Assembly (NCBI GenBank): GCA_006386115.1 | Contig: VFIW01000115.1 | Coordinates: 62,001 to 126,000, forward strand | Length of the DNA stretch: 64,000 nt | Direction of reading: 5' to 3' | Source: Globisporangium splendens | Lineage: Eukaryota > Oomycota > Peronosporomycetes > Pythiales > Pythiaceae | Shown: in pieces, positions 1 through 10,726 of the stretch | How the letters are laid out: each line of letters opens with the position of its first letter | Position numbering within the stretch: the first letter of the stretch is position 1 | Position numbers and translations under genes: made by a program | Notes under the pieces: generated by a model | Database searches by the model: none | Told to the model about the DNA's origin: nothing | What the model saw: only the letters and a program-made list of their open reading frames with translations

Positions 1-3000
1 CTCTCGTTTATAGGTGTCGGCTCAGAAACTTTTGAAGATATATGTGTCCATCTCGTGGAGACATAAAAGAAAAAAGAAAATAAAGGCAAGTTGGCGAATT
101 TGTTTGATGCCTCGCTCTTATATCCGATCTTCTTAATGTCTTTCCCGGATAACTTTTGTCAACCGCCCGTTTCAATTCTCAGGGGCAACAGAAAGAATCT
201 TTCGAGCGATTGAAATGGAAATGACACTGCAACCCCAGCACCGCATTAAAAAACGATAAAATGGAAAGAAAGCGCAGCCTGCAAAGGCGAAAAAAAGAGA
301 AAGGAAAGACGAAATAGCGCGAGTGTACTCGCTGCTTTCTAGAAGAAAAGAACCAAGTGTTGCTTATGAGACGGAGGAGTCATGCTGGAGCCTGCGACAA
401 GATACGTTAGAACCCATCGGGTGTCCAGTCACGCGTACCATTTTATAGATGCACAGTAGGGACACTGAGAGCCACCGTTGTTGCCGTCGCGTCCCACGCA
501 ACAACACCCTTCTGCGTGAGTGATCACAAAATCTTGGGAACTTTTGCTTCTCCATCCACTCCATGGGATAGGCTGATTTCAAATAGCAGTAGAACACTGA
601 AAAACTGCTGATTGCCATAGTGCTGGCAAAGCGACCTGAGAGCGAATCAAAGTCCTACCTGGGTGCATTCGCGAAGCGATCACGTTCGTTGGCTAGGATC
701 CTGCTATGTTGGGTCTCTTTTTACGATTCTGGGAAAGGAACTAGGGGGCAACTGATCCTTCTGCCGCCCAGCATGCAAGGAAAGCCTCCAACTGTCGACG
801 GACGCACGCCAGCGCGACCAGGTTCCACACTGCGGAAATGTAGGTGAGCTACCTATGCACCACAGGCAGCTTACCTGCAATTCGAACGAGAGGGTTGCAT
901 GATACCAAAGGTCCAGGGCTCATGGTTGTACGCTACAGCCTCGCATGCCATACCAGTGGCACATGCATGCATGAGCCATGCCGAAGTGAGCTGGAGGACT
1001 AAACAAGCGTCGTCCTCGCACTGGATTAGTACGCGCTATTAGCGTGAGCGATGAGGACGTCTAAACATGAGATGCTCCCATACAGGTGTGTCTTGACGAA
1101 AGAGAGTCTCCCTTATCCGGTTTCTGCAAAGCATGACCCTCTCTGACTTGCATATCTGCCTTTTCCACAGCAGATTCGTTCTCTGGTGGGCATGATGGCG
1201 GATGCTGTCCAGCGAGTCATAAACGCCCCACCAATTGGTCAAAAAAGGAGTTGTTGACGTCACCCATGTTTACAGCCCGGTTTTGGCCCTATCCCGCGTT
1301 ACTGTCGTTCAAGCAGTTCCGCCACGGAGTGAGCACTTTTGGATGCTTCACATTCCGACAACAGCAGCCCGAGACCAACTCTCGAGTCCGCGTTCTGAGC
1401 TGCTGGATGTCTGTCAGCAGGCTATGACGAGCTGAGAGCAGAAACGAGTCGCGGTGCTCTGAGGTTTGGAATGCACAATCCCCACACTCTTTCAGATGCA
1501 TGGATAGGAAGAGTTCTCGATTGCAGTGGCCAGCCAGAAGGTCTCAATCAAAGCAACTGTGACAGGAGGATGCCGCTGTGGCTGGCTATAATTCAACAGC
1601 ATCTGTAGCCACCCAAAGTCATTCTCAAATAGAGCAACGGAGGTATCAAGTTGCAGCCAGAGGCTGCGTGCCAACTTGGCCGTTTCGTTGGGTTCTACTC
1701 GGATGAATATCCTACGATAAGGTCTCAATGAATACGCCCCGCAAAGTGATCATAATCTCTACTGTTCACAACTGTGTACGAGTGCGAATGTGATTCCGTG
1801 CGTGAAAACCAGCTGGCGGCGGGCATCGCTCGCTGAGAACCCTCCTGTGTTGATCAACATGAGTGGATTGATTGATTACCTCGATGAGGAACACCGGTCA
1901 GGTATTCAGTGCCCTTATGAGCCAATCAGAGCCCGCGCATGGACCGACTGTGCTGCTAGTCACGGAAAGTTGAATGGATCAGAAAATGTGGTGATTTTCA
2001 AGCATGTGCATAAACCTTTTCTTTTGTGTTTTTATACGTAGACTTAGATGGGGAAGCACCAGTTATTTATGCCTGGGCGATCCACTCGGCATGTGCTGTT
2101 TTCGCGTAAAAGCTTGCATGCGTCTTCCCCAAATTCTGTGTCTATCGGATGCAGAGGATTTCCATTTCGTCGAGCCGCTGAATGCCCGCCAGACTCTATC
2201 CCATGTCCTACAGTACACAATCCTAATCCATACATCGGTTGCTCGATTGTGCTCAACTGCAAATGGGTGGCTCTGTATTGTTGACTGTCGTGCACTTGTG
2301 CACTGGCCTGTCTTGGCTGGGTGTGTGCGCGGATAGACCTGGGTTTTCTACATGCAGCGGGAAAAAAACATGTCGAGGTACACTGTTTCGAGGAGTTCTT
2401 GGGGAATGTATGGAGTTCAGTATGCAGTTTTGCTTTTGTTGCTTTTTTTAAGGGCTCTCTCGTGAGGAAAGGTGAGGATCCAGAGAGGGAAAAGACCCAC
2501 CTCACGAGATCCAGTCAGCTTCCACTTACTAATCTGCAACTCATCCACGGATGATGATTAGTCCGCCTGGGGCATGCAAACTGAGGCGCGCAGATCAGCG
2601 AGAAAAATGAGATGTCTTAGTTCCACGAAAAAGTGGCCCTTCTCTTGCATACTTGAGTACTGTGCTCTTTACGGCAGCCTTAATCGGATATAAGAGCAGC
2701 TTGCTTTTCGCGCTTTTTTCTTCTTTCTTTCTTTCTTTCTGCTGCTGTTTCATCGCACGTGTCGATCCGAGGTGGCCGACTGGGAAGCGCGGCAAGAGTA
2801 ACAGAAGGCGGAAGGAGAGAAGCGTAGAAGAAAGAAAATCGGCCCAACCGCAGGACAATAGCGAGGCGCGTCGCTCAGCACTATCCACTGCGAAACCGAG
2901 AGGGGCGAGGCTCGACCTCGCCTATTGCATCTCATCGCCCAAAAGCAATCCGTTCGACGCGTAAGCATTTGTTTCCAGCTGGCTCGTGTATGCTGATTAG

Positions 3001-3232
3001 GGAGGGTTTTATGCAGTCTCTCACAATATCATAATCCTGGCTTTTCTCTTGGTCGGATGGTCGGCCTTTCTCACTCACGCTGGACGAGAACAGAGCTCTT
3101 CGCCGATTGTGGAGGTTGGGGATCGCGAGGCTAATCGTCAGCGTTGCTTGCCTCTTCCTTCTGTGCGCGCGACCAAACGGCCGCTTACCCTGTCCGCCCA
3201 CCTCTGCTGCTGCTCCCAGTCCCCGCGTAGTC
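1..3232. other. Intergenic region without a supported gene
   Basis: Only short, overlapping open frames with no recognisable domain are present. A CTTT-type microsatellite lies near 2710-2740, and an inverted repeat at 2458-2509 is listed separately. On the minus strand between about 1730 and 1040, consecutive short frames have a protein-like composition and could be a decayed gene, but I could not assign a family. Confidence 0.5.
2458..2509. repeat. Perfect 10-bp inverted repeat (hairpin)
   Basis: TCTCGTGAGG at 2458-2467 is matched by its exact reverse complement CCTCACGAGA at 2500-2509, with a 32-nt loop. No thymine run follows, and no gene ends here, so no function is assigned. Confidence 0.6.
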
Positions 3233-3250
3233 TCATTTCCGAAATTTCCG
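3233..3250 (+). promoter_or_regulatory. Oomycete Inr-FPR core promoter match
   Basis: TCATTTCCGAAATTTCC closely follows the oomycete initiator (TCAYTYY) plus flanking promoter region (CAWTTTNYY), with G for the first C of the FPR. The predicted transcription start (A of TCA, 3235) lies 113 nt before the ATG at 3348. Consensus taken from memory of oomycete promoter studies; the match is read directly from the sequence. Confidence 0.6.
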
Positions 3251-3347
3251 CCGTGCCGACGAGTCTATTACGACTAAAGCTCCTAGGCTTCTACCCTTCA
3301 GTCTCAGCACTCCGAGAGAGAGAAAAACCACATCAGAGACAGACAGG

Positions 3348-4085
3348 ATGGACATTCGCCGGTTGCTGCACAATCCAGATGACGGCGGCTGGTTCGTGAT
3401 CGGCGAGACGAAGACCGAGGCCGAGATGAACGACTTTCGCCGCTCGCTCAAGCGCAACGCGATCATCAACACGCACCTGGTCAACTGCACGATGAACCAC
3501 GAGAACTCGGGCATCGACAGCGCCAACGCAGACCACAAAATGAAAGTGCAGTGGACCAAGTGCACGTCGGCACTGTGTCACCCCAAGGACAACCAGCAGG
3601 ACGACGACGGCGACGAGAGCAAAGCTGGTGGCCGCGTCGCGTGTCCAGTGCAGCTGCGCATGTCGACGTGCCAACTCACGTTCGCTGGAGTCGTGTGCCA
3701 AGCGTACCAGCACCTGAGTGACGAGCACGACTCGGCCGAGCCGATGCAGAGCTGTGTCACCGAGGACATGAAGTCCTACATCGTGCGCATGCTGCACGAG
3801 AGTCCGGACGTGAAGCCCATGGTGATCTACAAGGAGCTCGCGCGGATCCACCGCGACGGCGCCTTTGGCGACGACCTCATGCCCACAAAGATCCAGTTGC
3901 GCAATGCATTAACGTATTTAAGAAGCCGCAAGCTCAAGTTCGGGGAAACCAGTAGCCACAGCAGCAACCAAACCAGCCACCACTACCACAGCCGCTCGCC
4001 GTCAATGACGCGCAAGCGGAACTTTGACTCGTTCTCTGAAGGCAGCGCGTCTCCACCGTGCGACGAGCGCCGTCTGCCAGAGTGA
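3348..4085 (+). CDS. Conserved-looking hypothetical protein with a putative zinc-binding N-terminal half
   Basis: A 245-residue single-exon gene starting at an ATG in good context (AGGATGG), 113 nt below an oomycete Inr-FPR. The first half has spaced Cys/His residues: an NCTMNH segment, WTKCTSALC, CPVQLRMSTC and a closing HLSDEH. This layout resembles the FLYWCH/MULE-associated zinc domains that bind DNA, but no exact family signature is met. Residues about 135-195 are predicted helical with a conserved-looking core (YIVRMLHESPDVKPMVIYKE). The tail is rich in Ser and His with a short basic patch (MTRKRNF) that could be a nuclear signal. A nuclear DNA-binding role is inference. It stands alone, with no close neighbour on the same strand. 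Confidence 0.75.
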   Translation: MDIRRLLHNPDDGGWFVIGETKTEAEMNDFRRSLKRNAIINTHLVNCTMNHENSGIDSANADHKMKVQWTKCTSALCHPKDNQQDDDGDESKAGGRVACPVQLRMSTCQLTFAGVVCQAYQHLSDEHDSAEPMQSCVTEDMKSYIVRMLHESPDVKPMVIYKELARIHRDGAFGDDLMPTKIQLRNALTYLRSRKLKFGETSSHSSNQTSHHYHSRSPSMTRKRNFDSFSEGSASPPCDERRLPE

Positions 4086-5813
4086 ACAGCAGCGTGTTGT
4101 TGAGCACAATGTGCGAAGATAGGACGAACTAACTATTGTAGACAGAGATGCGAGGCTGAGGATTTATTAGTGTAAATTAAGTTGGATTGCCCACCCAAGC
4201 AGCTGCTGAGCTCTTGACGATTTCTTGTGTATGTGCGCTTTTCGCTGGTTTCGACAATCACATCGAGCAAGCGAGCAATGCGGTGGTATGGAGACTTTAA
4301 AGTGTGTGTCTCGAGTCAATTCATGCGATCCGAGCGCCTCGTCTGTGGGGAAATGCAAGAGAGAGAGTGGAAGTCTGTGTTAGGGTTCGAGATCTTGATG
4401 ATACTTTCAGGTCTAAACATGCGCAATTTGTGAGGAAGCGGTCGAAGGTGGTGCTCGTGGGTGCATCAGGCTCGAGATTTTGATGATCCTTCTGGGCGTG
4501 AAAATGTGTAATCATGTGCATCTCGTGCTTCTAAGACAGAGTGGATGGTAGCAGCACTTTCAGCTTTCTCCTCAGCATGTTGCAGATTGCTTCGGTAGTT
4601 GCCGCGCAACAAAAAGCATCCGAGTAAGAAGCATTGAATGTGTGTGAACGCGAGGCATTCTCGTCTTGCGAGCATCAAAAATTGAGCAACCGAGAGAGAC
4701 AGGAACGAGGGGGAAACACGCAGCGTCTGGAATCCATAAAGCCCGTTATTCTCATTCGCAGCGAAACAAAGCTTGTGAGCCTCCAACCACCTGCTGTGGT
4801 CGCATCGTTTTGTCCTACGCGATTCATTTTAATACTTTCCTTCCACCGTTCTATCAAAAGGAAATTGAATTTCCTCATGACAGCCAGAAGATTGCACTGC
4901 ACCAAAGACTGGTCGGATACAAAAAGTTCCATCGTGCCGACTCGTGCAGCATGAAATTTTTCACGCACATTTTCATTCAGAGCTTGGATATCTTGAGAAG
5001 AAGACCACGCTTCGTGAATTAGACCACCAGACACACCTTTGCCAGTTTGCTGTTGGCTTCAGCGTGTCAGCAAAGTTGCACGCACCTGTGATTTGCGACA
5101 GACATCCATCCACGAGAGCAACTACGTTTTTCTCATCTCCATTTTCCCCACGAAGGGATCCGCTCGTCCTTTTCTTCGAGCCATGCATGGATAATGTAAA
5201 AGCGGGGCTTTGTGGCTGCTTGGTCACGTTAACTGAAGTGTTTTTGTTTCTTCTTCAGACAATGTCTGTCGAAGAGAAGCACCGCCCTTTGTCGCAAAAT
5301 GGCCATTGCGAGATCCGTCATCAATGCTGTCAGGTCGCTCTACCATGGAGCCACTTCATGGAGTCTTCATTCTCTCTCTCCCTCTCTCTCCCTCTCTCTC
5401 TCTCTACGCGAGCAATGAGCGAGAACCTTCGACGCTCGTTGCCAGCGCCAACTTCATCTTCTCCTGGTTGACCATTACGCAAAACCGCCACGATCCATGG
5501 ATTTTCTGTCCTAGAGCAGGCCGAGTCGGAGAGACGTCGTCATGCCATGATGCGCCACATGGTTTGATTGGATAGCGTTTGGCAGTCCTGCATTCCGATC
5601 AAGTGAACAACGAGAGCGTAACGATCTTTCCATGGGAAGCTAATGCGCTGTACGTGGCAGCGTACGTTCCATACCGTTGCGTCGAAAAGCTTACCGCATC
5701 TCTCTCTCTCGAGCAAAACGTCAGTCAGATCTGTTTCGTAGAACACAGCCCCGGTTAAGGTTATCAGCAGACCTAGCGACACCAATTAAGTGTCCCTGCT
5801 GCTTTCGTCTCGG
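4086..5813. other. Intergenic region with simple repeats
   Basis: No gene is supported. It contains an imperfect direct repeat at 4384-4512 and a CT-rich microsatellite at about 5367-5406. The last 20 bases lead into the kinase promoter. Short open frames on both strands lack domains or convincing starts. Confidence 0.5.
4384..4512 (+). repeat. Imperfect direct repeat, about 44 bp, offset 85 bp
   Basis: A unit starting GGTTCGAGATCTTGATGAT at 4384 recurs as GGCTCGAGATTTTGATGAT at 4469, with roughly three quarters of about 44 positions identical by eye. It looks like an old local duplication in non-coding DNA. Confidence 0.45.
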
Positions 5814-5830
5814 TCATTCTTCAAATTTAC
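5814..5830 (+). promoter_or_regulatory. Oomycete Inr-FPR core promoter match
   Basis: TCATTCTTCAAATTTAC fits the oomycete Inr (TCATTCT) followed by an FPR-like CAAATTT that is one base longer than the consensus. It lies 80 nt upstream of the ATG at 5894, a typical oomycete 5' leader length. This also argues against any start upstream of 5894. Confidence 0.6.
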
Positions 5831-5893
5831 GCATACCTGCAGCGCGCCTTGAAGACTTGGGCTTCTGCTCGTTCGGTGCCTGAAAGAGAGGCA

Positions 5894-8551
5894 ATGGATT
5901 TCTTCCAGTGCATCCTACTCATCGGCTATTTCGCCTTGTTTGGGATGTGCAGCAGTCTCGTCGTGTGCTTGCGGTACAAGCGCCATGAAGCCTTTCAGGG
6001 TGACGCCAATGCGGCGCGGAAGCTCATTCTCCCCGCCTTCGAACCGCTGCTGTGGATCATGACGTTTCTCTCAGGCATGACCTTTGTGCCCTACGTGCTC
6101 TTTGGCCAAGTCAACTTTGCTCTCGTGCCACAGTGGGTCGTGTATTTCTTCCGTTCGTGCAACTACTTCGTGTTCCTGATCATCCCCGTGCTCGTACTCC
6201 AAAAGAGCATTTCCAAGGCGGCGCTGCGCCGCGCCTGTGCGATCACGGTCCTGATCGCGACGCATCAGATCCCGATCGAGTGGGCTGCTCACAAGCTGAT
6301 GGCCAGCGGACTGACCCCCAGTGAGTTCGACCTCGTCACGTACGCTCTCCTTGCCTTCCGACTGGCGATCATTCTATCGTACGTGTACGTGCTCGTGAGA
6401 CCACCTGCGCGCGCGAGTAAACGCACCTTGCGGGAGCATTGCGTGTGCGTTGGCATCTACCATGGCATGCAAATGGTGGTCTTTTACTTCGCTGAGCGTC
6501 GTGAGAAGCAGACTGAGCTCTTCTACGTGTCGTGCGTGTGGGGGTTGTTTATTCCCGTCATGGTCTGGCGCGTGCTCAGGACCGATACCGAGCACTGGCG
6601 TGGTTTGGGACAGAGTGCGTGCGCGTTGCAGCGCAACAAGAGCTTGGCAGGCATGTCCATCACCGAACGCATCTCTTCAGACGGATTGCATGTGCTCATT
6701 GAGATGCACCGGAAGCACATCATCGACTTTGCGGCACTGAACTTGAAACACAAGATCGGGGTCGGCGCGAGCTCAAACGTGTACCAAGGTATCCTGCACT
6801 CGAAGACTCTGGCTGCTGTTAAAGTATACACACCCAAGGAGTTTACCAATGAGGTGATCGCGAGCTTCTCGCACGAAGCTGCGCTCTGTGGCTCGCTCCA
6901 CCACCCAAACATCGTCGCGTTCCACGGCATGTGCGTGTGTCCGCCCACGATTTGCTTGGTATCAGAGCTCTGCCAAGGAAGTCTTGACCACATCACGATG
7001 GCCATGGCTGACACGGTTGACCGTGCAGCCGGACATGCTTCCAGCAAGCGCGAGCACGTGCTGATCAACCTCGGATTCATGCTCGACGCCGCGCGCTCCG
7101 TGGCGCACTTGCACAGCTTCTCACCGGCTTTTGTGCACCGCGACATCAAACCGTCGAACTTTTTGGTTGATTTTGACAACAATGTCAAGTTGACGGACTT
7201 CGGTGAATCGCGATGTCTACCGCGCTCTTCATCGTCGACAGCAACCCTCGATGCGAGCAGTGCAGGTGCGACAGCGATGGGAAAGTGCAAAGGTGCGAGC
7301 GCACACGCTGACGAGATGGATCCTTCGTCAACATCCTCCTCGCCACAGACAACGGCCACGTCGGCGTCAGGCATGTCGTCCCAGGCTCGCTTGAGCTCGC
7401 ACAGTATTCGCAGCAGCGGCCGTCAGCAGCTCGCGTGGGATATCACGGTCAAGGGCACCGTGGACTACATGGCTCCCGAGGTGATCCAGGGCCGCGCGGG
7501 GCTCGCGTCGTACGGCGAAGCTGCTGACATATACTCCCTTGGCATCACGTTCTGGGACATCTTGCATCCCCGTCAAGAAAAATTCCCGCACTACAAGAAC
7601 AACCACCTGCACATCTTCGAAGCAATTCTCGACGGCGAACGTCCTAAGCTAGACCCACGGAACGCGGACCGCTACGCTGATCTCTACCACGTGATCGAGT
7701 TGGCGTGGCAGAGTGAGCCCGAACAGCGACCGTCGGCGCAGCAGCTTGTGATGCTGCTCGAACGCATTCAGGAGCAGGAGTGTGCGCAGTTTGCACGCAA
7801 CTTCAGCTACGACGTGCTCGCGCACATGGACCCAGAGACCTTCTCATCAGTAAGTCGTCGAGGGAGCAGCCACGTGAGTGAAGACGACTTCCACGTGCGC
7901 GGCCAACAGCGGGTCCAGACCACTGGCCACCACGCCGTGGTCACGATGCTCCAGCAGCAGGTCGTGCAATCGCGTCCGGAAGCCATTCGCCTTGGAAGCT
8001 TGTTGATGGACGCTGGCGTGTTGCATCACGTGAAGCATGGGCGACCGTTTGAAGACAATGGGTCTGCGTCGTCATCACAGGTGTATTACTTCGACCACAA
8101 CTGCATCCAGATGTACGAGCCACCAACGATCTCGATCCTCGAAGAAGGGCCGACGCCCGAGCAGCGCGAGGATCTGGCCACGACCGCGGGTATGAAGCGC
8201 ACTACTCACGGCTTTCTACACCACGACACGTCGTCGGCGCTGCGGCTCCCGCCACGAGCACTGCAAACGGTGCGCGCAGACGCCGACTCAACGGCGCTGC
8301 TCTCGGATTGCCCCAGCCGCCCCTGCGGATGCCGCGCGCTGAGCCAGCGACTGCAGCAGCCAAAGATGGCAATGTGCCACAAGGTGTTCCGCAGGTTCAA
8401 GGGGTCCAGCGCGACCATGACGACGCCGCTGCTGGAGGCGCACTCACTCACGACGAACCTGCTCTTCACCAACGATGACGCGCGCTACGACGGAGGAGCG
8501 CTGGATGAAGACGATGACGGAGGAAGCTTCACGGTGCATGTTCAGGAGTAA
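5894..8551 (+). CDS. Seven-transmembrane TKL-type protein kinase
   Basis: An 885-residue protein. The start is the ATG at 5894 (GCAATGG); the open frame runs slightly further upstream but has no ATG there. Residues about 1-230 hold about seven hydrophobic segments, giving a receptor-like membrane domain. The kinase domain follows: glycine loop GVGASSNVYQG (about 289-299), VAIK-type lysine K310, catalytic loop HRDIKPSN (D417), DFG (D435) and GTVDYMAPEVI (about 521). The catalytic residues are all present, so it should be active. The tyrosine-kinase-like character (KPSN catalytic loop, APE) fits the greatly expanded oomycete TKL group. Unusual is an insertion of about 85 residues, rich in Ser/Thr, between DFG and the GT..APE part of the activation segment. 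The C-terminal 230 residues are low in complexity, with an acidic end. Ligand and pathway are unknown. A signalling role at a membrane is inferred from the architecture. Confidence 0.9.
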   Translation: MDFFQCILLIGYFALFGMCSSLVVCLRYKRHEAFQGDANAARKLILPAFEPLLWIMTFLSGMTFVPYVLFGQVNFALVPQWVVYFFRSCNYFVFLIIPVLVLQKSISKAALRRACAITVLIATHQIPIEWAAHKLMASGLTPSEFDLVTYALLAFRLAIILSYVYVLVRPPARASKRTLREHCVCVGIYHGMQMVVFYFAERREKQTELFYVSCVWGLFIPVMVWRVLRTDTEHWRGLGQSACALQRNKSLAGMSITERISSDGLHVLIEMHRKHIIDFAALNLKHKIGVGASSNVYQGILHSKTLAAVKVYTPKEFTNEVIASFSHEAALCGSLHHPNIVAFHGMCVCPPTICLVSELCQGSLDHITMAMADTVDRAAGHASSKREHVLINLGFMLDAARSVAHLHSFSPAFVHRDIKPSNFLVDFDNNVKLTDFGESRCLPRSSSSTATLDASSAGATAMGKCKGASAHADEMDPSSTSSSPQTTATSASGMSSQARLSSHSIRSSGRQQLAWDITVKGTVDYMAPEVIQGRAGLASYGEAADIYSLGITFWDILHPRQEKFPHYKNNHLHIFEAILDGERPKLDPRNADRYADLYHVIELAWQSEPEQRPSAQQLVMLLERIQEQECAQFARNFSYDVLAHMDPETFSSVSRRGSSHVSEDDFHVRGQQRVQTTGHHAVVTMLQQQVVQSRPEAIRLGSLLMDAGVLHHVKHGRPFEDNGSASSSQVYYFDHNCIQMYEPPTISILEEGPTPEQREDLATTAGMKRTTHGFLHHDTSSALRLPPRALQTVRADADSTALLSDCPSRPCGCRALSQRLQQPKMAMCHKVFRRFKGSSATMTTPLLEAHSLTTNLLFTNDDARYDGGALDEDDDGGSFTVHVQE

Positions 8552-8967
8552 GCAGCTTACCTTTGCTGTACGTAGCGAGTTGCTTTCCGTGCACGTTGCG
8601 CGTTGTAGAGAGAAAGAGAGAACGCACGCGCCATCTCCATAGCCTTCTCCCGTTCGTGCAATGAAAGGTACAACTCGTGCAACAATCTCTGATTGGTCGA
8701 AAAAGAAATATTTGTTGAGGAACGGGATAGTTTTAGCGTCAATGCACTTTATCCCAGTGTCAATGCACTTCATTAGGAGTTATTTCGACTACCGCGAGTG
8801 CTTATCCTGAAATACTTGACGCCGTTTACTGAGGGAATTCGAGGTGGGTGGAGGTGGGTGGAGGTTGGTGGTTGTATTTGGATTATTGGGTAGATGTGGT
8901 GGCGCCACAGCACCCACCACAACAGTGCGCTGCCCTCTCGGCTGTCAAACGAACGCACACTACCCAC
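8552..8967. other. Intergenic region before the retroelement block
   Basis: No gene is seen. A short GGTGGGTGGA-type tandem repeat occurs at about 8840-8875. The last five bases before the Gypsy-1 LTR (CCCAC, 8963-8967) are not repeated at any later element boundary. Confidence 0.5.
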
Positions 8968-9575
8968 TGTAATGGGCTAAGGCTGCCATTACATGCAAGG
9001 TGGCTCTTTGTGTGTGTCACACACCACCTTGTGGAAGTGCATTGTGGGTGCGAAGATATTGGGTGAAACACATAAAAGTGATCCCCACATGCACAGGTGA
9101 CGTCATCGTCTGACGTCAGAGCAATCTGTGTCTGAGTTGAGTGTTGGTCGCTCGCAATCATTGAGATTCGGCGTGATTACGCACAACAGTACTCTAGACA
9201 CGTGAGTGATGGTTCCTACTTGGGAAACTGCACTGGTGATGAGACCGACGTGTCTCTGCCACCTAAAGTGAGTGGCTGTAGCCAATCACTTTGCAGAGAA
9301 TTTTCCACGGGACTTCAAGTTCAAGCTTCTCGAAGATCTCGTGGGTTCAACCTCAGTGTACCCAAGGTTTTATATATCAGATTCATAGGTTTTATTGTGT
9401 ATGTTTAGGTTTTAGTTATAAAACCTCTAGGAGCCCTAGTGGTGTTTTACATGTAGTGTCAGGAACCATAAGCTCATTTCAATTCAGTTGCATTTTTGCC
9501 AAGTTCCTCTCAAGTCTTCCTCTCAAGCGCAAGCGTGCGTGCCGTGTTTGAGGCTGTCTCGGATAGCCTCTTACA
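8968..9575 (+). repeat. 5' LTR of Gypsy-1 (608 bp)
   Basis: Bounded by TGTAA and TTACA, the same 5-bp terminal inverted repeat as the Gypsy-2 LTRs. U3 contains two perfect TGACGTCA palindromes (9098-9105, 9111-9118). A TATATA sequence is at about 9370-9377. The sequence from about 9270 to 9430 matches the reverse complement of the Gypsy-2 LTRs closely, but the U3 part after the palindromes is unrelated, so this LTR belongs to a sister subfamily. Confidence 0.88.
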
Positions 9576-9577
9576 CC

Positions 9578-9590
9578 TGGTAGCACTTCG
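9578..9590 (+). other. Primer-binding site of Gypsy-1
   Basis: TGGTAGCACTTCG begins two bases after the LTR, as expected for a tRNA primer-binding site. The first eight bases would pair with a tRNA ending in TGCTACCA, which as I recall matches the 3' end of animal initiator tRNA-Met; the rest does not obviously fit. The same site is kept in Gypsy-2. Confidence 0.6.
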
Positions 9591-9682
9591 TAGTCCTTCC
9601 AACGACCAAGTCAAGAGTCTGCATAGGCCGCTTGTGCAGCGTGCGCGGACATTCCAAGACCCCTGTCCGATTGTGAGAAACA

Positions 9683-10726
9683 ATGGAAGGGATTGAGACG
9701 CCGATGGGCTCGATGCCTGGAGAGACCGTGGAGCTGACGAATGAGCATTTTCCTCATTTGTCGAGCCACGAGTGGGCAGCCCTCGAGCGTATGCGAGCGG
9801 TCATCGGTGAGGCGGCTGTGATCAGTTTGCTGAGATCAGCGTCACCGGATGAGCAGAGGAACGCGGCTACGAGCTTCATGCATCACGAGATCATGAACTC
9901 TCATCGACAGCCCGCAACTCCTGTCACGACGATGAGAGTGGCACCTCTGAAGCTCGATGTATCTCCGTACCGTGGCGGAGAGAACGAACCTCTAGCGAGA
10001 TGGTTCGTTGAGTTGGATGCAGCGATCACTGCAAGACAACTACGGGACCCAATGCAGCAAGTGTTGTTTGCGATGTCAAACCTTGCGGGTCGAGCGAAGA
10101 GTTGGGCGTATGGGAAGCGATTGGCAGAGCCACATTGCTTCTACGACCTGGACGACTTCAAGCGAGAGCTGAAGAAGGCTTTTGAGCCTCCGCAGAGCGA
10201 ATTTCGGGCTCGCGCTGAGTTCCTAAAGCTTCGTCAGGGTAAATACGACCTACACTCGTACGCTCAACGAGCACGATACCTCGTGTCAAGTATCGTGAAT
10301 GAGCCGATTGATGCCTCAACGCAAGTTGTGACATTCATGGCAGGGCTCAATGATGGTCCAATTCGGAACCAGCTGTTCCGCGAGTACCCCAAGACGCTGG
10401 ATGAAGCCATCGAGCGAGCGATGCAAGAAGAATTCAGCATCAAGCAAGCCAAGTTCAACGGTTTCGGCCCTCGCCCTGTTCGACAACACGCAGTCACACA
10501 CGACGGTCCAGAACCGATGGACATCTCGTATGCCGATGCGACTACAAGCAGATACCCACGCAATGACGGGAAGTGTTTCCGTTGTGGCAAGCCCGGTCAC
10601 ATCGCAAGAAATTGCAAGGTGTCCTTGCCAAGCCAGCAAGCGACACACGGTTCGCAATCGAATCGATCAGGCAGAGGCCGACGATTCGAGCGTTCCCAAC
10701 AGCCAAAAAACGGGAACGACCAGTAG
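9683..10726 (+). CDS. gag: Gypsy-1 Gag polyprotein
   Basis: A 347-residue Gag starting at the first ATG after the primer site. It holds a retrotransposon gag core (about residues 90-240; FKRELKKAFEPPQ and the region around LRQGKYDLHSYAQRARYL) and a CCHC zinc knuckle CFRCGKPGHIARNC near residue 297. The core forms virus-like particles and the knuckle binds the element RNA. The frame is intact and about 80% similar by eye to the Gypsy-2 Gag. It ends at TAG 10724-10726, inside the stem of the frameshift signal, and the pol frame overlaps it in the -1 frame. Confidence 0.93.
   Translation: MEGIETPMGSMPGETVELTNEHFPHLSSHEWAALERMRAVIGEAAVISLLRSASPDEQRNAATSFMHHEIMNSHRQPATPVTTMRVAPLKLDVSPYRGGENEPLARWFVELDAAITARQLRDPMQQVLFAMSNLAGRAKSWAYGKRLAEPHCFYDLDDFKRELKKAFEPPQSEFRARAEFLKLRQGKYDLHSYAQRARYLVSSIVNEPIDASTQVVTFMAGLNDGPIRNQLFREYPKTLDEAIERAMQEEFSIKQAKFNGFGPRPVRQHAVTHDGPEPMDISYADATTSRYPRNDGKCFRCGKPGHIARNCKVSLPSQQATHGSQSNRSGRGRRFERSQQPKNGNDQ

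Noticed and set aside
1039..1728. Series of minus-strand frames with protein-like composition
   Set aside because: Three short frames in different registers, no motif I can name and no convincing joins; kept only as a possible decayed gene.
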